Shown one piece after another: positions 25,144 to 32,729 of a DNA stretch of 36,568 nt. The stretch lies in the NCBI GenBank assembly GCA_944393665.1, contig CALYAX010000016.1, positions 1 to 36,568 on the forward strand, in the 5' to 3' direction. Below the pieces are notes generated by a model that made no database searches, was not told where the DNA came from, and saw nothing but the letters and a program-made list of their open reading frames with translations. The position numbers and the translations under genes are program-made. This DNA comes from an uncultured Alphaproteobacteria bacterium (lineage in GTDB: Bacteria > Pseudomonadota > Alphaproteobacteria > RF32 > CAG-239). Numbering within the stretch: the stretch's first letter is position 1; each line of letters begins with the position of its first letter.

Positions 25144-26259
25144 ATGTCAGATATTTCCTTAACCGCAAGTATGCGCACCAATCTGCTCTCTTTGCAAGAT
25201 ACCCAGAGCCTGATGGACCGCACGCAGGAACGCCTTTCCACCGGGTTAAAAGTAAACTCGGCAATTGATAATGCGTCATCTTACTATACTGCCCAGTCTT
25301 TAAATAACCGCGCCAGTGACCTGAACTCGCTGCTTGACAGCATGGGACAGGGTATCCAGACCATTAAAGCCGCCAACGAGGGTATAGAAGCGATTACCAA
25401 ATTTGTTGAGCAAGCCAAGGCTTCGGCAAATTCCGCCCGTGACGAGGCGATTAAAGTCAACCGTGTAGAAAGCGAAATCGTAGTTGACAAAGAGATTGCC
25501 GCTAACAGCACCCTGATTTTTGAAGTTACTGATAAAGAAAACCAGACTACCCAGAAAACCGTAAATTTGGCACAGGATGATACGGCAGAAGCAGCACAAG
25601 CTAAAATCGCCGAAACAATGAACGAATTTGCTTATCTCACTTTCGATGAAGCCGGAAAAATGACCATTACCGCCAAAGCCGGATATACAGTAAATTTAGA
25701 GAGCGGCACCGGAGATTTTGATGCCGCGGAAGCCTCGGAGAAATCTGTGGCAGAGTATAATTCTACCCGCGAAAAATATGCCGCGCAGTTTGAGGGAATT
25801 CGTGACCAAATTGACAAGCTTGCTAAAGACTCCGGTTATAAAGGGATTAACCTGTTGCAGCTTAATGATTTAAAAGTTGTCTTTAACGAAGACCGCAGTT
25901 CCGATGTTGATGTTATCGGAACCGATGCGTCTTCCAAGGGGCTGGGGCTGACCGCCTCGGTGAACAACTGGCAGACCGATGAAGATATCAATGCCTCGAT
26001 TACTGAAGTTGATGCCGCAATCAGCCAGCTGCGTACCATGGCTTCGGATTTTGGTAACTATTACAGCATTGTTCAAAACCGCCAGGATTTCACCGGAGAA
26101 TTGATTAATGTTTTGACCGAGGGAGCCGAGAACCTGACCCTGGCCGATATGAATGAAGAATCTGCCAATATGCTGGCTCTGCAGACCAGACAGCAGCTGG
26201 CGATTAACTCCTTAAGCCTGGCTTCCCAGGCATCGCAGTCGGTGCTTAAACTGTTTTAG
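25144..26259 (+). CDS. Flagellin
   Basis: 371 residues; ACGGAGAATAATA precedes the ATG. N-terminal D0/D1 1-102, variable segment about 103-207 (STLIFEVTDKENQTTQKTVNLA... YLTFDEAGKMTITAKAG), C-terminal D1/D0 to residue 371 ending SQASQSVLKLF. It is the most diverged of the short flagellins; like the chimeric one it ends SQASQ rather than SQAAQ and has NEDRSSDVDVIGTD where the near-identical pair has NESRTSDIDIKGED. Its upstream region differs from the others, so it may be expressed under different control. A terminator follows. Confidence 0.95.
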   Translation: MSDISLTASMRTNLLSLQDTQSLMDRTQERLSTGLKVNSAIDNASSYYTAQSLNNRASDLNSLLDSMGQGIQTIKAANEGIEAITKFVEQAKASANSARDEAIKVNRVESEIVVDKEIAANSTLIFEVTDKENQTTQKTVNLAQDDTAEAAQAKIAETMNEFAYLTFDEAGKMTITAKAGYTVNLESGTGDFDAAEASEKSVAEYNSTREKYAAQFEGIRDQIDKLAKDSGYKGINLLQLNDLKVVFNEDRSSDVDVIGTDASSKGLGLTASVNNWQTDEDINASITEVDAAISQLRTMASDFGNYYSIVQNRQDFTGELINVLTEGAENLTLADMNEESANMLALQTRQQLAINSLSLASQASQSVLKLF

Positions 26260-26274
26260 GTTGATGGCTGCGCG

Positions 26275-26303
26275 AAAAAAACGGCCGTGAAGGCCGTTTT
26301 TTT
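26275..26303 (+). terminator. Terminator after flagellin 25144-26259
   Basis: AAAAAACGGCC, GTGAA loop, GGCCGTTTTTTT. Confidence 0.9.
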
Positions 26304-26367
26304 ATTTAAATCTTTGCCAAACGTTAACACAAATCGCTTATACTGAATCATCATTGGTATTTGTGTA

Positions 26368-27492
26368 ATGAGAACGGCAATGAAAAAAATGTGTTTATGG
26401 GCGGCCTGGGCCGTAATTCTGATTTCTCCGGCGGCTTGGGCCGGCGATGACGGAGCTTTTGTGTCTTTGTTTGATAACACCTCCCAGGCTGATAAGATTG
26501 ATAAGACTTCTGTTGAAGAACCCGGCGATGAACACGGTATATTTTCATTTTTGAATTTCAAACCCAAAAAGAAAACCGAGCCTAAACTGACTGTTGCTGA
26601 TGAAAAACGTCTTTCGCCGCTTGAGCAAAGCATTAAGCTGGCCGGGCAGGGAGATTTAAATGCCCAGCTGCTGTTAGGCTATTCTTATCTTTATGGCGAA
26701 AACGGTGCAGAAGTTAATTATGACAAGGCCTTTGAATATTATGCCCGCGCCGCGATGCAAAATGACAACGTCGGCCTTAATAACCTGGGCAGTTTGTATT
26801 ACAGCGGGATAGGCATTGAACGCAATACGGCCAAAGCGGCTATTTTGTTTGAAAAAGCCGCAGCTTTGGGAAACGCTGAAGCTGCCGTTAATCTTGGTTT
26901 TATTCTCATCACCGGCAATGGGGTCAAAAAAGATCCGCTTCAGGCAATGAAACTGTTTGAGCAAGGGGCCGAACTGAATAATCCCACGGCAAAATTCATG
27001 CTCGGCTATGCTTATTACACCGGTAAACTGCGTCCGGTCGATTACGGCCAGGCGGCTAAATTAATGAAGGAATCGGCCGCCGCCAAGTATGATGAGGCCC
27101 AGTATATTTTGGCGTTGATGTATATTAACGGCCAGGGGCTGCCTCAAAACTACGGCAATGCCGTTAAAAACTTAAAAGCGGCTGTCAGTCAGGGACATGT
27201 ACTGGCAATGACGACTTTGGGCGATATTCTGGCCAGCGGCAAAAAATATACCAAAGATAATTTTACGGCCCATGTGATGTTTAACCTGGCGGCCGTCCGC
27301 GGAGCCCCAACAGCGTCTGAAAAACGTGATTTTCTGGAAGAAAAGCTTAAAATCGACGAATTGCTGTCAGCACAGGCGCAGGCTGAAAGCTTTCATGAAA
27401 AACCGTCCGAACTGACAACCTATGTGCGCCAGACTTTCGGAACCGACACCCGTTCTTATATTGATACGGCAGTCGTTCCTGATAAAAATTAA
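26368..27492 (+). CDS. Secreted Sel1-repeat (TPR-like) protein
   Basis: 374 residues from the ATG at 26368; an ATG at 26380 (MKKM) is an equally plausible start, and neither has a strong ribosome site. Residues 1-25 form a signal peptide with a likely cleavage after AWA. From about residue 90 to 310 there are five or six Sel1-like repeats of 36 residues, for example DNVGLNNLGSLYYSGIGIERN, AEAAVNLGFILITGNGVKKD and AQYILALMYINGQGLPQN. Such helical solenoids bind proteins, often in the periplasm, in cell-envelope or motility functions. It follows the flagellin cluster but has its own unit, so a flagellar role is only suggested by position. It ends convergent with accC. Confidence 0.88.
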   Translation: MRTAMKKMCLWAAWAVILISPAAWAGDDGAFVSLFDNTSQADKIDKTSVEEPGDEHGIFSFLNFKPKKKTEPKLTVADEKRLSPLEQSIKLAGQGDLNAQLLLGYSYLYGENGAEVNYDKAFEYYARAAMQNDNVGLNNLGSLYYSGIGIERNTAKAAILFEKAAALGNAEAAVNLGFILITGNGVKKDPLQAMKLFEQGAELNNPTAKFMLGYAYYTGKLRPVDYGQAAKLMKESAAAKYDEAQYILALMYINGQGLPQNYGNAVKNLKAAVSQGHVLAMTTLGDILASGKKYTKDNFTAHVMFNLAAVRGAPTASEKRDFLEEKLKIDELLSAQAQAESFHEKPSELTTYVRQTFGTDTRSYIDTAVVPDKN

Positions 27493-27493
27493 A

Positions 27494-27522
27494 AAAATCC
27501 CCGGCAAACTGCCGGGGATTTT
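27494..27522. terminator. Bidirectional terminator between the Sel1 gene and accC
   Basis: ATCCCCGGC and its complement around a short loop, with an A-run before and TTTTAATT after it, between the convergent stops at 27492 and 27525. Confidence 0.85.
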
Positions 27523-27524
27523 AA

Positions 27525-28874
27525 TTACAGCTCCTGATGTTGCTTGGCCATGAATTTTTCCAGCCAGTGAATGTTATACTGGCCGTCAATAAACTCGGCT
27601 TGCGAGATGATTTCCTGCTGCAGCGGAATGGTTGTCTTAACACCTTCAATGACAAACTCTTCCAAAGCCCGGCGCAGCCTCATCAGGGCGGCGTTGCGGG
27701 TTTTGCCGCTTACAATCAGCTTGGCAATCATGCTGTCATAAAACGGCGGAATGCTGTAGCCGGAATAAATTTCCGAATCCACGCGGACACCAAGGCCTCC
27801 CGGAGCATGCCACTCGGTAATTTTGCCCGGGCAGGGGGCAAAAGTTTCCGGATCTTCGGCATTAATACGGCACTCGATGGCATGGCCGGAGAAAGTAACA
27901 TCGTCCTGCGTATAGCCGAGCTGGGCGCCGCTTGCAATACGGATCTGTTCGCGGACAATATCAATGCCGGTCACCGCTTCGGTAATCGGATGTTCTACCT
28001 GCAGGCGGGTGTTCATTTCCAGAAAATAAAACTTGCCGTCTTCATACAGGAACTCCAGGGTTCCGGCATTGGTGTAGCCGATTTTTTCCATCGCGGTGCG
28101 CACGGTCTCGCCTATTTCTTTACGCTGTTGCGCATTCAGGGCCGGCGAAGGCGATTCTTCAATCACTTTTTGATGGTTGCGCTGGATTGAGCAGTCGCGC
28201 TCTCCCAAATGAACCACATTGCCGTATTTGTCGGCCAAAATCTGCATTTCGATATGACGCGGTTTCTGAAGGTATTTTTCCATATAAACCACATCTGACG
28301 GAAAAGCGGCTTTAGCCTCGGCTTGGGCCATTGTATAAGCTTCAGCCATCTCGGCGTCGTTAAAAGCGGTTTTCATTCCTTTTCCGCCGCCGCCGTCTTT
28401 TGCCTTAACAATAACCGGATAACCGATTTTGTTAGCCCACTCAATGGCGTGCTCAACGCTTTCCAGGGCCGGAGAACCCGGCGTAACCGGCAGACCCGCC
28501 TCAATCGCCGCTTTGCGGGCGGTAATCTTATCGCCCATCAGCCGCATTTGCGCGGCGGTTGGCCCGATAAAAGTAATGCCGTGCTCTTCAACCATTTCTG
28601 CAAAATCAGCGTTTTCGGATAAGAAGCCGAAACCGGGATGAATGGCATCGGCGCCGGTAATAACCGCGGCCGAAATAATAGCTGACTTATTTAAATAAGA
28701 GTCGCTGGAACGGGCCGGTCCGATACAGACAGCCTCGTCAGCCAGCCGCACATGCATGGCGTTGGCATCAGCCTCCGAATGCACGGCAACGGTTTTAATA
28801 CCCATCTCGCGGCAGGCCCGGTGAATTCGGAGCGCTACTTCGCCGCGGTTGGCAATCAGTACTTTTTCAAACAT
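27525..28874 (-). CDS. accC: Acetyl-CoA carboxylase, biotin carboxylase subunit
   Basis: 449 residues, the standard AccC length. It carboxylates the biotin on AccB with ATP and bicarbonate in the first step of fatty acid synthesis. Seen are the N-terminal FEKVLIANRGEVALRIHRACREMG, the ATP-grasp glycine loop KAKDGGGGKGM, and the catalytic FLEMNTRLQVEHPITEAVTG. The ATG at 28874 has AGGA 6 nt upstream. It follows accB by 19 nt on the same strand, the usual accBC operon. Confidence 0.97.
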   Translation of the reverse strand: MFEKVLIANRGEVALRIHRACREMGIKTVAVHSEADANAMHVRLADEAVCIGPARSSDSYLNKSAIISAAVITGADAIHPGFGFLSENADFAEMVEEHGITFIGPTAAQMRLMGDKITARKAAIEAGLPVTPGSPALESVEHAIEWANKIGYPVIVKAKDGGGGKGMKTAFNDAEMAEAYTMAQAEAKAAFPSDVVYMEKYLQKPRHIEMQILADKYGNVVHLGERDCSIQRNHQKVIEESPSPALNAQQRKEIGETVRTAMEKIGYTNAGTLEFLYEDGKFYFLEMNTRLQVEHPITEAVTGIDIVREQIRIASGAQLGYTQDDVTFSGHAIECRINAEDPETFAPCPGKITEWHAPGGLGVRVDSEIYSGYSIPPFYDSMIAKLIVSGKTRNAALMRLRRALEEFVIEGVKTTIPLQQEIISQAEFIDGQYNIHWLEKFMAKQHQEL

Positions 28875-28893
28875 GATAAATCCTGTCGGTTGC

Positions 28894-29376
28894 CTATTCG
28901 ATAATGACCAGAGCTTCGCCGTATTCGACCGGATCGCCGCCCTCTACCAAAATTTTGGTGACTTTGCCGCCTTTGTGGGCTTTAACCGGGTTAAAGGTTT
29001 TCATGGCTTCAATCAGACAGACAATATCGCCTTCTTTCACGCTGTCGCCCACTTTAACATAGTTGGGGGTGTTGGGATCCGCGGACAGGTAAACCACGCC
29101 GACCATCGGTGATTTGACGGCATTCGGGCTTTTTGAATAATCTTCATTTTCCGCTGCCGCAACAGGGGCAGCCGGAGCAGCCGCCGGCAAAGCTGCCGGA
29201 GCCGCAGGCATGGCCATCGGCAAAGGAGCAGCCATCGGGGCCGGAGCTGCCGGACGATGCTCTTTGGTCAGGCAGATGCGGCAGCCTTCGTCTTCATATT
29301 CCAGCTCGGTGAGGTTGCTTTTATCAAGTATTTCAGCCAGCTTGCTGATAACTTTGGTATCAATGGGGTTAGACAT
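28894..29376 (-). CDS. accB: Biotin carboxyl carrier protein of acetyl-CoA carboxylase
   Basis: 160 residues. An N-terminal helical part (1-45), an Ala/Pro-rich flexible linker (about 50-80), and a C-terminal biotinyl domain from about residue 82 (VKSPMVGVVYLSADP). The biotinylated lysine is K126 in EAMKTFNPVKA; most AccB proteins have AMKLMN, so TF in place of LM is a small deviation. First gene of accB-accC, with a clear promoter upstream at 29463-29490. Confidence 0.96.
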   Translation of the reverse strand: MSNPIDTKVISKLAEILDKSNLTELEYEDEGCRICLTKEHRPAAPAPMAAPLPMAMPAAPAALPAAAPAAPVAAAENEDYSKSPNAVKSPMVGVVYLSADPNTPNYVKVGDSVKEGDIVCLIEAMKTFNPVKAHKGGKVTKILVEGGDPVEYGEALVIIE

Positions 29377-29462
29377 GAGATTATTCTCGCTTTCCTATAG
29401 TTAAAACTAAAATCAAAATATCTGTTTACTTTTACCCCTGATTTTAAAAAAAGACAATAAAA

Positions 29463-29490
29463 ATTATAATTTTATGCAAATTTTGAGCAA
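29463..29490 (-). promoter_or_regulatory. Probable promoter of accB-accC
   Basis: On the minus strand TTGCTC (29490-29485), 16 nt, TATAAT (29468-29463), about 85 nt ahead of the accB ATG. The whole divergent gap 29377-29647 is very AT-rich. Confidence 0.5.
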
Positions 29491-29647
29491 AAAACGCTCT
29501 AAAATGATGTATTTTTGCTGTTTTTTTATAAAATATAATTTTTTAAAATTTTGCGGTTGATGAATGTCGATTTGGCAATTTTTAGTAGATGTTATTTGGC
29601 ACGATTCCTGCAAAGAAAGCCGCGGATTTAATTTTAAGGAGTATACA

Positions 29648-30082
29648 ATGGCAGAATATTTATGGCTGGTCTATGCGTTATTATCCGCAGTTATGGCGGC
29701 TTTGGTAAGTGTTTTTGGAAAAATCGGCCTGCAGGAAGTTGATTCCTCAACGGCAACGGTCGTCAGAGCAGTGGTCATGGCTTTGTTTTTGATCGGGGTA
29801 ATGATCGTTCAGCGCAATTTTGAACATATCGGAGAGGTTCTGGCCAACCGCCGGGCCATGATGTTTATTATCATCAGCGGTATTGCCGGCGCGTTGTCAT
29901 GGTTGTTTTATTTTGTGGCCCTCAAATACGGCAGGGTGTCCCAGGTGGCTCCGGTGGACAAGCTCAGCGTGGTTTTGGCGGCGGTGATTGCGGTTGTTTT
30001 TCTGCATGAAACCGTTTCCCTGACCGGGATGGCCGGGATAGGCCTGATCACAGTCGGCATTATCATGGTTGCATTGGGATAA
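29648..30082 (+). CDS. Half-size EamA-type (drug/metabolite transporter family) membrane protein
   Basis: 144 residues from the ATG at 29648, with AAGGAG 8 nt upstream; the frame is open to 29564 but without a ribosome site. Four to five hydrophobic helices: about 4-24, 37-55, 71-93, 99-117 and 122-143. The protein is one EamA repeat (APVDKLSVVLAAVIAVVFLHETVSLTGMAGIGLITVGI is the typical last part), whereas most EamA carriers have two repeats and about 300 residues. Single-repeat forms are thought to work as dimers. Substrate unknown. It stands just ahead of the fliK promoter and is not obviously connected with motility. Confidence 0.85.
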   Translation: MAEYLWLVYALLSAVMAALVSVFGKIGLQEVDSSTATVVRAVVMALFLIGVMIVQRNFEHIGEVLANRRAMMFIIISGIAGALSWLFYFVALKYGRVSQVAPVDKLSVVLAAVIAVVFLHETVSLTGMAGIGLITVGIIMVALG

Positions 30083-30084
30083 AA

Positions 30085-30101
30085 TTGGCACGGATTTTGC
30101 A
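30085..30101 (+). promoter_or_regulatory. Sigma-54 promoter of fliK-flgD-flgE
   Basis: TTGGCACG-N4-TTGCA, a full match to the -24/-12 consensus of RpoN promoters with correct spacing, 41 nt ahead of the fliK ATG. It implies that an enhancer-binding activator (FlbD-like in alphaproteobacterial flagellar systems) switches on the hook genes. It starts directly after the stop codon of the EamA gene. Confidence 0.88.
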
Positions 30102-30141
30102 TTAATAACTTCAGAGATAAATTTTACTAGGGTTGAAAGCC

Positions 30142-31905
30142 ATGGATATTAAAGACATCAATAATAATGCTGCGGCAATGTTTCTGAACCTCAGAAACGG
30201 GCTTGCCGGAACCGCCGGGAATGTTCCCGGCGCCGGATTTGCCAGCCTGCTCAGCCAGACGTCGTCGGTAATGGATATTGTTCCTGCCGGGGCAGATAAA
30301 AGCCTGCCGGACCAGACGCCGGCGGCTGCGGCAGCTGATGACAAATTTCCTGCGGCTGACACCCGTCCTGAAGATGATAAAGCTTCTGAGGTCCGCAAAG
30401 ATAAAAAAGCGGCTGCCAAACCGGAAAAATCTGCCGCCAGAAACAAAAATATCCGCGGCAAAGAAGAAGCTCCGGCAGCGGCCGTTGAAGCAGCTCCGGC
30501 TCAGGTGAAGGCCCCGGCAGAAAAAAACAGCCCGGTTGCCGGCATCGTTGAGGGGACAGCGCCTGTCATGGCTGAGGATGCCGCATCGGAAAGCCAGCCT
30601 TTAAATATTGCTGTTATTGAGCAAAACGGCGTTTCCACCGGCGCTATGGAAGGGGCTTTTGCCGCGCAGGGAATTGTCGGAATAATGACTGACGGGACCA
30701 TCGCTTTGGCCGATTCCTCTTTAACGCTCGAAGCGCTGGCCGCTATGCCCGAAGTTAAGGTGATGCAGGCTGACGGGTCAATCGTAACAATGACCGGAGC
30801 CGAACTGGCTGCCCAAATTCAGGACGCCGGGGGAGAGGCCGCTTTGCAGCAGATTCCTTTCCTGGAAGCGGTTAAGCAGACGGAAATTCCTTCCGAACTG
30901 GTTAAAGAAGCCTCGCGCCTTTTCAATGAAACCACGGTTGCCGTTCAGAATAATTCTCCGGCTGCCGTTTATACCGATACCGAACTGGCAGCACAGGCCG
31001 CGGCCTTGGATAAAAAAACCGAACCGCGCCATAAGTTTGATGTCAAAGTTGATGTTAAAGAGGAAAAAATTTCCCAGACTGCCGATAACAGCCTGATTAA
31101 AGATAAAGTTGTTTTGGCCGATGCGGTTAAAGCGGCGGGGGCTGTGTCTGAAGATGAGGCTGCGGAGAGCTTTTTGCCGGCGGAACAGATGGGTGGCAAA
31201 CCCGCGTCCGCCCCGGCAAATTCTGCCCCGGCGGCTCATGCCCAGGCATCGGTTAAGCCGGCTGCCGAACTGGCTGCCGCAATGGTTGCCGCCGCTCCGG
31301 CTGCAGATAATGCCGAAACGGCCGCTGCCGTAACGGCTGGCAGAATCAGCGGGGTAACTGAAATCAATTCATCGGCTCTGGCCCGGGCCGGCAGCACCGG
31401 CAGCGAGTTTGTCAATGCCGCCCGTGCCGAAGCCAAAGCCCAAACCGCCGATACCACTCTCCGCGATGTCTATAAAGGCATGAGCAAAGAGGTTATCGAC
31501 CAGGTTAAAGTAAATATTACCAAATCCGCCGTTAAAGGCGTTGATAAAATTGACGTTTCATTAAAACCGGAAGAGCTGGGCCATATTGAAATTAAGATGC
31601 AGATTGCCAAAGACGGCAAATTGCATGCCCATATCATTGCCAGCCGCCCGGAAACGATGGAAATCCTGCAGAAAGAAGTCCAGAACCTGGAAAAAGCCTT
31701 TAATGATGCCGGATTTTCGACCGATGCAGACAGCCTGAGCTTCAGTTATAACGAAGGCAATCAGGCCGGAGCACAGTCTGACAGAAATTCAGACCTCCGC
31801 AATTTCATCGGCAATGTGTTTGCTAATGAAGCCGGTGACAATGCCGCCGGCAATGATAACCTTTATTATTGGGACCCTTCCAAAGGGCTCAATATCCGGG
31901 TTTAG
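30142..31905 (+). CDS. fliK: Flagellar hook-length control protein
   Basis: 587 residues from the ATG at 30142; a TTG at 30133 in frame is less likely. FliK is exported during hook growth, measures hook length and switches export to filament proteins. The first 450 residues are Ala/Pro/Lys-rich and of low complexity, as usual. The conserved C-terminal domain begins near 455 with VKVNITKSAVKGVDKIDVSLKPEELGHIEIKM, followed by HIIASRPETMEILQKEVQNLEKAF. First gene after the sigma-54 promoter; flgD follows after 18 nt. Confidence 0.92.
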   Translation: MDIKDINNNAAAMFLNLRNGLAGTAGNVPGAGFASLLSQTSSVMDIVPAGADKSLPDQTPAAAAADDKFPAADTRPEDDKASEVRKDKKAAAKPEKSAARNKNIRGKEEAPAAAVEAAPAQVKAPAEKNSPVAGIVEGTAPVMAEDAASESQPLNIAVIEQNGVSTGAMEGAFAAQGIVGIMTDGTIALADSSLTLEALAAMPEVKVMQADGSIVTMTGAELAAQIQDAGGEAALQQIPFLEAVKQTEIPSELVKEASRLFNETTVAVQNNSPAAVYTDTELAAQAAALDKKTEPRHKFDVKVDVKEEKISQTADNSLIKDKVVLADAVKAAGAVSEDEAAESFLPAEQMGGKPASAPANSAPAAHAQASVKPAAELAAAMVAAAPAADNAETAAAVTAGRISGVTEINSSALARAGSTGSEFVNAARAEAKAQTADTTLRDVYKGMSKEVIDQVKVNITKSAVKGVDKIDVSLKPEELGHIEIKMQIAKDGKLHAHIIASRPETMEILQKEVQNLEKAFNDAGFSTDADSLSFSYNEGNQAGAQSDRNSDLRNFIGNVFANEAGDNAAGNDNLYYWDPSKGLNIRV

Positions 31906-31923
31906 TTTAGGGGAGAAACTATT

Positions 31924-32703
31924 ATGACCGATTTAAGCGGAATTACCGGAGCGGTTCAGACGGGTATCAGCAATACCAACAGCAGCAGCCAGACGCTGTC
32001 TGCCGATATGAATACTTTTCTGACCCTGCTCACCACACAGTTAAAATATCAGGATCCTCTGGATCCGATGGATACGGCAGAATTTACTAACCAGCTGGTT
32101 CAGTATTCCAATGTGGAACAGTCTATTCAGATGAACTCAAAACTGGATAACCTGCTCACCTTAAATATTGCCAGCCTGGCCTCGCAGGCCGTATCTTACA
32201 TTGGCAAAACCGTCCAGGTATTGGGCGATGTTATGCCTCTGGAAGGCGGCAAAGCCAAAGCAACTTACACTTTGGATAAAGACGCCTCTTCCGTAACCAT
32301 TACCGTTAAGGATATGAATGGCAAGGTTGTCTATACCGAGTCCGGTGAAAAGACTTCCGGAACCCATGAGTTTACCTGGGACGGTAAAGATAAAGACGGC
32401 AACCAGCTCGAAGACGGTGCCTATCAGATTATCGTTTCGCCGAAGGGTGCAACCAGCAGCGATACTGTTAAAGTAACCACCACTATTTTCGGTAAAGTAA
32501 CCGGCGTGGCTAGTGACGGCAACGGTATTTATGTCGGCCTCGGTGATGCGGTTACCGCCAATCTTAATGATATTATCACCATCCGTAACGACGATTATTT
32601 TGATAAGATCGACGGCGGCAGCAACGGTGATAATGAAAATGGCGGCGGGGAGGAAACTCCTCCGGAGGACGGAGATAATAACAATAATACGGCTTCGGCT
32701 TAA
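31924..32703 (+). CDS. flgD: Flagellar hook assembly (capping) protein
   Basis: 259 residues with GGGGAGAA upstream of the ATG. FlgD caps the growing hook and is needed for FlgE assembly. The N-terminal signature is MNTFLTLLTTQLKYQDPLDPMDTAEFTNQLVQYS (about residues 29-62); the C-terminal part has the FlgD Ig-like and tudor-like domains (GTHEFTWDGKDKDGNQLEDGAY). The last 30 residues are an acidic Gly/Asn/Glu tail (GSNGDNENGGGEETPPEDGD) that most FlgD proteins lack. Between fliK and flgE, the common order. Confidence 0.95.
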   Translation: MTDLSGITGAVQTGISNTNSSSQTLSADMNTFLTLLTTQLKYQDPLDPMDTAEFTNQLVQYSNVEQSIQMNSKLDNLLTLNIASLASQAVSYIGKTVQVLGDVMPLEGGKAKATYTLDKDASSVTITVKDMNGKVVYTESGEKTSGTHEFTWDGKDKDGNQLEDGAYQIIVSPKGATSSDTVKVTTTIFGKVTGVASDGNGIYVGLGDAVTANLNDIITIRNDDYFDKIDGGSNGDNENGGGEETPPEDGDNNNNTASA

Positions 32704-32729
32704 TTATTAAATGTTTTAGGAGAACGAAA

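Noticed and set aside
29564..30082. The EamA-like gene as a truncated two-repeat transporter
   Set aside because: It has its own ribosome site and stop, and the flanks hold no second repeat; single-repeat forms are a known type.
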